Both the position numbers and the translations under genes were made by a program. From JBIKWN01 sp044376365 (GTDB lineage: Bacteria; Bdellovibrionota_C; UBA2361; JBIKWN01), in NCBI GenBank assembly GCA_044376365.1, contig JBILLA010000091.1:1-9627 (forward strand): a DNA stretch of 9,627 nucleotides, in the 5' to 3' direction. The notes below the pieces were generated by a model that saw nothing but the letters and a program-made list of their open reading frames with translations, was not told where the DNA came from and searched no databases. Positions 5,498 through 9,627 of this stretch are shown here, one piece after another (within the stretch, counting starts at the first letter, position 1; each line of letters starts with the position of its first letter).

Positions 5498-6877
5498 ATG
5501 AAACTTTTCCCCCATATCTTTCGTGAATATGACATCCGTGGCACCGTTGACGTTGACCTTTCTGCTGAGTTTGCTTACCTCCTCGGCCGCGCCTATGCAA
5601 CGCTTGCTAAAGAAAATAATAAGAACCAAATCGCGGTTGGTTTCGATTGCCGCTTAAGCTCTCCGGGCTATGCGGATGCAATCTGTAAAGGACTCAACGA
5701 CGAAGGTATCGACGCAGTGCTCATCGGCATGGGGCCAACTCCCCTCGCCTACTTTGCAACATTTGTCTATGGCTTTGGTGGCGCCATCCAAATTACGGGC
5801 AGCCATAATCCACCAGACATGAATGGTTTTAAAATCTGTCTTGGTACCAGCACGCTTTCAGGACCAGATATTCAGGATCTCCTCAGACGTTGCGAACGCC
5901 TCAATGGTACTGAACCTAAACAAAAAGGCGTTGGTACAACGAGTCGTAAAAATATCGTCGATGATTATACAAAGCATATTATCGAAAATATCAAGCCACA
6001 CATGGGCAAGCGAAAGCTTAAAGTTGTCTGCGATGCAGGTAACGGTGTCGGTGGTATGACAGGTCCAACTATCTTGCGTGCTCTTGGATGCGAAGTCATT
6101 GAACTCTACTGTGAACCAGACGGTAATTTCCCAAATCACCATCCAGATCCAACAGTACTCAAAAACATCGAAACACTCATCAAAACTGTTAAGGAAACAG
6201 GTGCGGATATTGGCATCGGATGGGACGGAGATGCAGACCGCATCGGAGCTGTCGACGAGAAAGGTAATGTTATTTTCGGAGATATGCTCGTTCTTATCTT
6301 TGGAAGAGCTATCCTTGCGCAAGAGCCAGGCGCAACTATCATTGGTGATGTAAAGTGCTCAAAACTCCTCTTTGACGATCTTGCGCAGAAAGGAGGCACC
6401 CCTATTATGTGGAAAACGGGGCACTCCCTCATTAAAGCTAAGCTCAAGGAAACTGGCGGTGCATTAGCTGGTGAAATGAGTGGTCATATTTTCTTTAAAA
6501 ACCGCTTCTATGGCTTTGATGACGCAATCTATGCATCGTGTCGCTTAATTGAAATCTTGAGCAACACTGAAACAAAAGCTTCGGCACTTTTAGCAGATCT
6601 TCCAAAAACAGTCTCAACACCTGAGATACGATTCGACTGCCCCGAAGAGATAAAATTTAAAGTACCAGAACTTGCCAAGAAGGCCTTTGATTCCTATACG
6701 GTTGATACAACTGACGGTGCACGCATAACCTTTGAGCATGGCTGGGGGTTGATTCGTGCTTCCAATACGCAACCGGTGTTAGTGATGCGCTTTGAAGCAA
6801 CAACTGAAGATGAGCTCAAGAAGTACCAGTCAATCGTCAATACGACTCTGGAACAGATTATCTCATCGCTTCGCTAA
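5498..6877 (+). CDS. algC: Phosphomannomutase/phosphoglucomutase, AlgC type
   Basis: This 459-residue alpha-D-phosphohexomutase interconverts hexose-6- and hexose-1-phosphates in the cytoplasm, supplying GDP-mannose or UDP-glucose precursors for LPS, capsule or exopolysaccharide. All four active-site signatures are intact: the phosphoserine loop TGSHNPPDMNGFK with Ser102, the magnesium loop DGDADR (Asp243, Asp245, Asp247, Arg248), the sugar-binding GEMSGH (325-330), and the phosphate-binding RASNTQP starting at Arg420. The opening FREYDIRG is typical, and length matches AlgC/ManB (about 460). An AGGA lies ten bases before the ATG. The gene follows the SurA-like gene by 15 bp and closes the operon. 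It ends 15 bp from the convergent response regulator. Bifunctional PMM/PGM activity is inferred from the AlgC-like signature and not proven; phosphoglucosamine mutase (GlmM) is unlikely. Confidence 0.95.
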   Translation: MKLFPHIFREYDIRGTVDVDLSAEFAYLLGRAYATLAKENNKNQIAVGFDCRLSSPGYADAICKGLNDEGIDAVLIGMGPTPLAYFATFVYGFGGAIQITGSHNPPDMNGFKICLGTSTLSGPDIQDLLRRCERLNGTEPKQKGVGTTSRKNIVDDYTKHIIENIKPHMGKRKLKVVCDAGNGVGGMTGPTILRALGCEVIELYCEPDGNFPNHHPDPTVLKNIETLIKTVKETGADIGIGWDGDADRIGAVDEKGNVIFGDMLVLIFGRAILAQEPGATIIGDVKCSKLLFDDLAQKGGTPIMWKTGHSLIKAKLKETGGALAGEMSGHIFFKNRFYGFDDAIYASCRLIEILSNTETKASALLADLPKTVSTPEIRFDCPEEIKFKVPELAKKAFDSYTVDTTDGARITFEHGWGLIRASNTQPVLVMRFEATTEDELKKYQSIVNTTLEQIISSLR

Positions 6878-6892
6878 CGCGCTGTTGGTCGA

Positions 6893-7297
6893 TTAATTGG
6901 ACCACAAGGACTCGACTTTTTCATCGAGTGCTGCTGCTGAATATGGCTTCATAAGAAAACTCGTCGCTCGACAGTGGAGTGAACTGAGGAAATCCTTCTT
7001 TTGAATATCAGAGGTCACAAAAAGCGTTCGTAAAGATTGCAACCGATCCGTCCCTTCAAGTAGCTTTAAAAGATCCGTACCAAGTCCATCTTTCAAGTGA
7101 ATATCGGCTATCAGCAGGTCGATTGGATCTTCTTTGAGTCGAACAATCGCATCCTGCACACCATCACACTCAATAAAATTTGCAAATCCAAGCTTCCCAA
7201 GCATACGTACGGTTATTTTACGGGCAGAGGGTACATCATCAACCACAAGAATTTTTAAAGCTGCTTTTGCTTCAGGGGTTAATTTCTCGTCAGTCAT
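6893..7297 (-). CDS. Single-domain (CheY-like) response regulator
   Basis: This 134-residue protein is one receiver domain with a 13-residue N-terminal extension. Visible acidic-pocket residues are Asp20 and Asp21 (VVDD), phosphoacceptor Asp65 (IADIHL), switch Thr95, and Lys117 followed by Pro118. The usual D-x-x-M-P after the phosphorylation site is replaced by DIHLKDG, which is a minor departure. There is no DNA-binding, enzymatic or Hpt domain, so output must be by protein contact or by passing phosphate on. It starts at ATG 7297, seven bases after a GGAG, and lies only 12 bp after the hybrid kinase stop, so the two are co-transcribed and the kinase is its likely partner. It converges on the mutase with a 15-bp gap. 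Confidence 0.92.
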   Translation of the reverse strand: MTDEKLTPEAKAALKILVVDDVPSARKITVRMLGKLGFANFIECDGVQDAIVRLKEDPIDLLIADIHLKDGLGTDLLKLLEGTDRLQSLRTLFVTSDIQKKDFLSSLHCRATSFLMKPYSAAALDEKVESLWSN

Positions 7298-7309
7298 AAC
7301 AATTCTCCG

Positions 7310-8908
7310 TTATTGTTTCTCTATAAGCTTGGTCATTACAGCAAATAAATCAGGATATGACACCGGCTTACCGAGCACTTCATCAATACCTGATGCAATA
7401 TATCGATCTTTGTCCTGTTCAAACACATTTGCTGTGAGCGCTATAATCGGCACTCGCGTTCCCTGCTCACGCATCTGATTCTTTAAATAGTTCGACGCCT
7501 CCTCACCTCCCATAACTGGCATCTGGATATCCATAAGAATGCACTGCGTTGGAGATGCCTGGAATCGATCGACCGCTTCTTGACCATTATTCGCTACGGT
7601 CACCACACATCCAACTTTCTCAAGGATGCGCTTCATAGCCTGCTGATTCGATAGGTTATCTTCGACGATCAGGACTGAAAGGTTTTGAAAGCTATAATCT
7701 TGTACGGGCACTTCTTTGTCAGCTTTCTCAAGGTCTGCAACACTTGCGAATGGCAGTGTCACGTGAAACGTTGACCCGATGCCTTCAACACTATTGACCC
7801 AAACTTTTCCACCCATCAACTCAGTGAGTTTCTTTACAATAGTTAATCCCAAGCCGGTACCACCATACTTTCTGGTTGTACTCGTATCAGCTTGGCTAAA
7901 GCTTTCAAAGATCTTTTCAAATTTCGATGGATGAATACCAACACCTGTATCACTGACACTCAAAGCAATACCTGCAGTACCATCAGTATATGGCCCAGTC
8001 TCTACTAATACTGATACGGCACGTCCAGAGTGACTGAATTTAATTGCATTTGATAATATATTCGTGAGGATCTGCTGATAGCGAATGCGATCGCCCACGT
8101 ATTTCTTTGATTGAGCTTGAAAACTGTTAACCACTTCAACTTGTTTTTCTTCTGCGACAATCCGCAGCAGCTCGACAACCTCATCTGTAGCAGCAGCAAT
8201 ATCGAATGAAGAACTTTCAATAAGCATCCTGCCTGCTTCAATTTTCGAGAAATCAAGCACATCATTAATAATTGTTCGAAGCGAATGAGCGCAGCTTTTT
8301 ATGGTTTTAAGATCGTGTTCTTGCTCTTCTGTGAGCTCGGAATAAAGCAAAAGCTCAATGTAGCTGATAATGCCATTGAGTGGTGTACGGATCTCATGGC
8401 TCATATTAGCTAAAAAGTGTGATTTCATTTCAGAAGCACGCTCTGCAACTTTTAAAGCTTCAAACAGCTCAACTGTTCGTGCTTTAATTTCTTCATCCAA
8501 GAGTGCGTTGCGTTGAATAAGTCGTTTTTGCGACTCGATAATTCGCTCGCCTGCACGAACGCGGCTACGAAGCTCGTCAACATTTATTGGTTTCGTAATA
8601 AAATCATCAGCTCCTGCATCGAAACCTTCAATAATATGTTGCTTTTCAGAGTTACCGGTCAGAATAATACTGTAAAAGAAGCAACGCTTTGCTGCCTCAC
8701 TTGAAACGTGCTTGCGAATAATCTCAATACCTGTGAGCTGAGGCATGTTCCAATCAAGAATGACCATGTCGATATCACCATGAGACTGAAGCTGTGTCTC
8801 AGCTTGCATACCATCAATTACGGATAAAACTGTATGGCCCCACTGCGTGAGAAGTTTTTCCAGCACTTTAAGCACAGTCTTATCATCATCTGCGATGAGT
8901 ATTTTCAA
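7310..8908 (-). CDS. Sensorless hybrid histidine kinase, REC-HisKA-HATPase-REC
   Basis: This 532-residue cytoplasmic protein has two receivers around a kinase core. REC1 (1-120) has Asp7-Asp9, phosphoacceptor Asp52, Thr84 and Lys106. A helical coiled-coil linker (about 121-165) follows. HisKA has FLANMSHEIRTPLNG with His171. HATPase has N-box Asn287, DTGVG (320-324) and GGTGLGL (349-355). REC2 (about 411-530) has Glu416-Asp417, phosphoacceptor Asp460, Thr492 and Lys514. No PAS, GAF or membrane segment is present, so input probably arrives by phosphorylation of REC1 from another kinase. The TTG start at 8908 is supported by GGGAGG four bases upstream and by the beginning of REC1 at residue 2; no upstream alternative is needed. 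It is first in a two-gene operon with the response regulator. No Hpt domain, normally needed after REC2, is encoded in the window. Confidence 0.94.
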   Translation of the reverse strand: MKILIADDDKTVLKVLEKLLTQWGHTVLSVIDGMQAETQLQSHGDIDMVILDWNMPQLTGIEIIRKHVSSEAAKRCFFYSIILTGNSEKQHIIEGFDAGADDFITKPINVDELRSRVRAGERIIESQKRLIQRNALLDEEIKARTVELFEALKVAERASEMKSHFLANMSHEIRTPLNGIISYIELLLYSELTEEQEHDLKTIKSCAHSLRTIINDVLDFSKIEAGRMLIESSSFDIAAATDEVVELLRIVAEEKQVEVVNSFQAQSKKYVGDRIRYQQILTNILSNAIKFSHSGRAVSVLVETGPYTDGTAGIALSVSDTGVGIHPSKFEKIFESFSQADTSTTRKYGGTGLGLTIVKKLTELMGGKVWVNSVEGIGSTFHVTLPFASVADLEKADKEVPVQDYSFQNLSVLIVEDNLSNQQAMKRILEKVGCVVTVANNGQEAVDRFQASPTQCILMDIQMPVMGGEEASNYLKNQMREQGTRVPIIALTANVFEQDKDRYIASGIDEVLGKPVSYPDLFAVMTKLIEKQ

Positions 8909-9019
8909 GGAACCTCCCTCATTTGCGCTGCGTTTAGAAAGTCGCAGTTACCAACCAATGAACAAAGTCGACCAGGTGGTGAAAAAACTTAATGTTACGG
9001 CGGCAATGTGTGTTACTAC

Positions 9020-9073
9020 AAAAAACAACTCGAGGTAGGCTATATTAATCAAAGATTACAATAGGTTACCTAC
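9020..9073 (-). terminator. Probable intrinsic terminator of lptB
   Basis: Read on the minus strand directly after the lptB stop, GTAGG pairs with CCTAC, CTAT with ATAG and TAATC with GATTA around a TTT loop, with a 4-base bulge and a 2x2 internal loop between segments (9035-9073). After CTCGAG comes TTGTTTTTT (9020-9028). The interrupted stem is weak in GC, so efficiency may be modest. If it works, it separates lptB from the hybrid kinase operon, which would then need its own promoter in 8909-9034; I see no strong one there. Confidence 0.45.
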
Positions 9074-9075
9074 GA

Positions 9076-9627
9076 CTACCTGCCCAGTGAGAAGTCATCG
9101 CCTAAGTAGTAGCGACGAGCTTTCTCTGAATTTGCAATATGGTGTGAGTCCCCTGCCTCAAGCACCTGTCCATCAACCAAGATATAGGCACGATCACAGA
9201 TGTGTAAAGTTTCACGAACATTATGATCAGTAATAAGGACACCAATTCCATGCTCTTTGAGGGCGCTAATAATGTATTGAATATCTTTAATCGCAATTGG
9301 ATCGATACCAGCAAATGGTTCATCAAGCAGCATAAACACTGGATCACGAGCAAGTGCTCGCGTAATTTCAACTCGTCGGCGTTCACCACCAGAGAGCGCA
9401 CTCGAGATACTGTGCTCAATGTGATTTAATCCTAAGCTTGTTAAAAGCTCTTGTAATCGGGCTTCACGTGCATCTTGATTTTCAAAAGGCATCGTCTCAA
9501 GAATCGCCATGATATTGTCGCGCACAGAGAGTTTGCGAAAGACTGATGCTTCCTGTGGCAAATAACCAATGCCACGTTTTGCACGCTCATACATAGGAAG
9601 ATCTGTGATATTGGTGCCATCAAAAAG
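9076..9627 (-). CDS. lptB: LPS export ABC transporter ATP-binding protein LptB (N-terminus off window)
   Basis: The 183 visible C-terminal residues match LptB, the cytoplasmic ATPase that drives LptFG to extract LPS from the inner membrane toward the outer membrane. Visible are the Q-loop in RGIGYLPQEASVFRKLSV, the signature LSGGERRRVEITRALA (starting near visible residue 78), Walker B MLLDEPFAGIDP, the H-loop LITDHNVRETL, and the typical end YYLGDDFSLGR. The Walker A region and roughly 55-60 residues (E. coli LptB is 241 aa) lie beyond 9627. The gene stops at 9076-9078 (TAG on the minus strand). Neighbouring lpt genes would be expected upstream, outside the window. All motifs in view are intact, so it is very likely functional. 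Confidence 0.96.
   Translation of the reverse strand, partial: LFDGTNITDLPMYERAKRGIGYLPQEASVFRKLSVRDNIMAILETMPFENQDAREARLQELLTSLGLNHIEHSISSALSGGERRRVEITRALARDPVFMLLDEPFAGIDPIAIKDIQYIISALKEHGIGVLITDHNVRETLHICDRAYILVDGQVLEAGDSHHIANSEKARRYYLGDDFSLGR

Noticed and set aside
6886..6904. TGGTC/GACCA hairpin in the convergent gap between mutase and response regulator
   Set aside because: Only 5 bp with a 9-base loop and no T-run on either strand. It overlaps the response regulator stop codon and is not a convincing terminator.
1..9627. CRISPR array, tRNA/rRNA genes, insertion sequences, integrase or attachment sites
   Set aside because: No regularly spaced repeats, cloverleaf-like sequence, transposase motif or terminal inverted repeats were seen. 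The only tandem repeat is the two-copy 21-bp unit at 1959-2000.

Overview
The window reads as chromosomal DNA of a diderm (LPS-bearing) Gram-negative bacterium of moderate GC content (mid-40s percent by eye). The evidence is an LptB-type ABC ATPase, a SurA-like periplasmic parvulin with a signal peptide, and an AlgC-type phosphohexomutase. GTG and TTG starts are used. NtrB-like and hybrid kinases of this kind are common in proteobacterial and deltaproteobacterial-like lineages, but I cannot place the organism more precisely from sequence alone.

Layout. (1) 1-980, plus strand: the last 28 codons of an unidentified gene, then a palindrome, a good sigma70-type promoter (116-143), and a NagB-family sugar-phosphate deaminase/isomerase (150-980). 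Its promoter lies so close to the ATG that the mRNA is probably leaderless. (2) 981-2300: about 1.3 kb of low coding density. It holds one unidentified minus-strand ORF (1145-1630) and a compact small-gene unit. That unit has a -10 box, a perfect 15-bp palindrome, a ribosome binding site, a 54-residue single-pass membrane peptide carrying an exact 21-bp in-frame tandem duplication, and a terminator hairpin with a competing alternative stem. (3) 2301-6877, plus strand: soluble PAS-GAF hybrid histidine kinase, SurA-like chaperone/PPIase, and phosphomannomutase/phosphoglucomutase, spaced 44 and 15 bp apart and probably one operon. (4) 6893-8908, minus strand: a REC-HisKA-HATPase-REC hybrid kinase (7310-8908) and a single-domain response regulator (6893-7297), 12 bp apart, convergent with the previous operon. 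(5) 9020-9627, minus strand: a probable intrinsic terminator and the C-terminal three quarters of lptB, running off the window end.

How the parts may fit. Envelope functions (LptB for LPS transport, SurA-like outer-membrane protein folding, phosphohexomutase for surface-sugar precursors) are interleaved with two cytoplasmic hybrid kinases and a stand-alone receiver. There are three receiver domains in hybrid kinases or attached to them, one free receiver, no Hpt domain and no DNA-binding output in view. A plausible inference is a phosphorelay in which the PAS-GAF kinase and the sensorless REC-kinase-REC protein communicate through partners partly encoded elsewhere. The least conventional pieces are the small membrane-peptide unit at 1814-2118 and the NagB-like enzyme whose catalytic loop lacks the usual aspartate.
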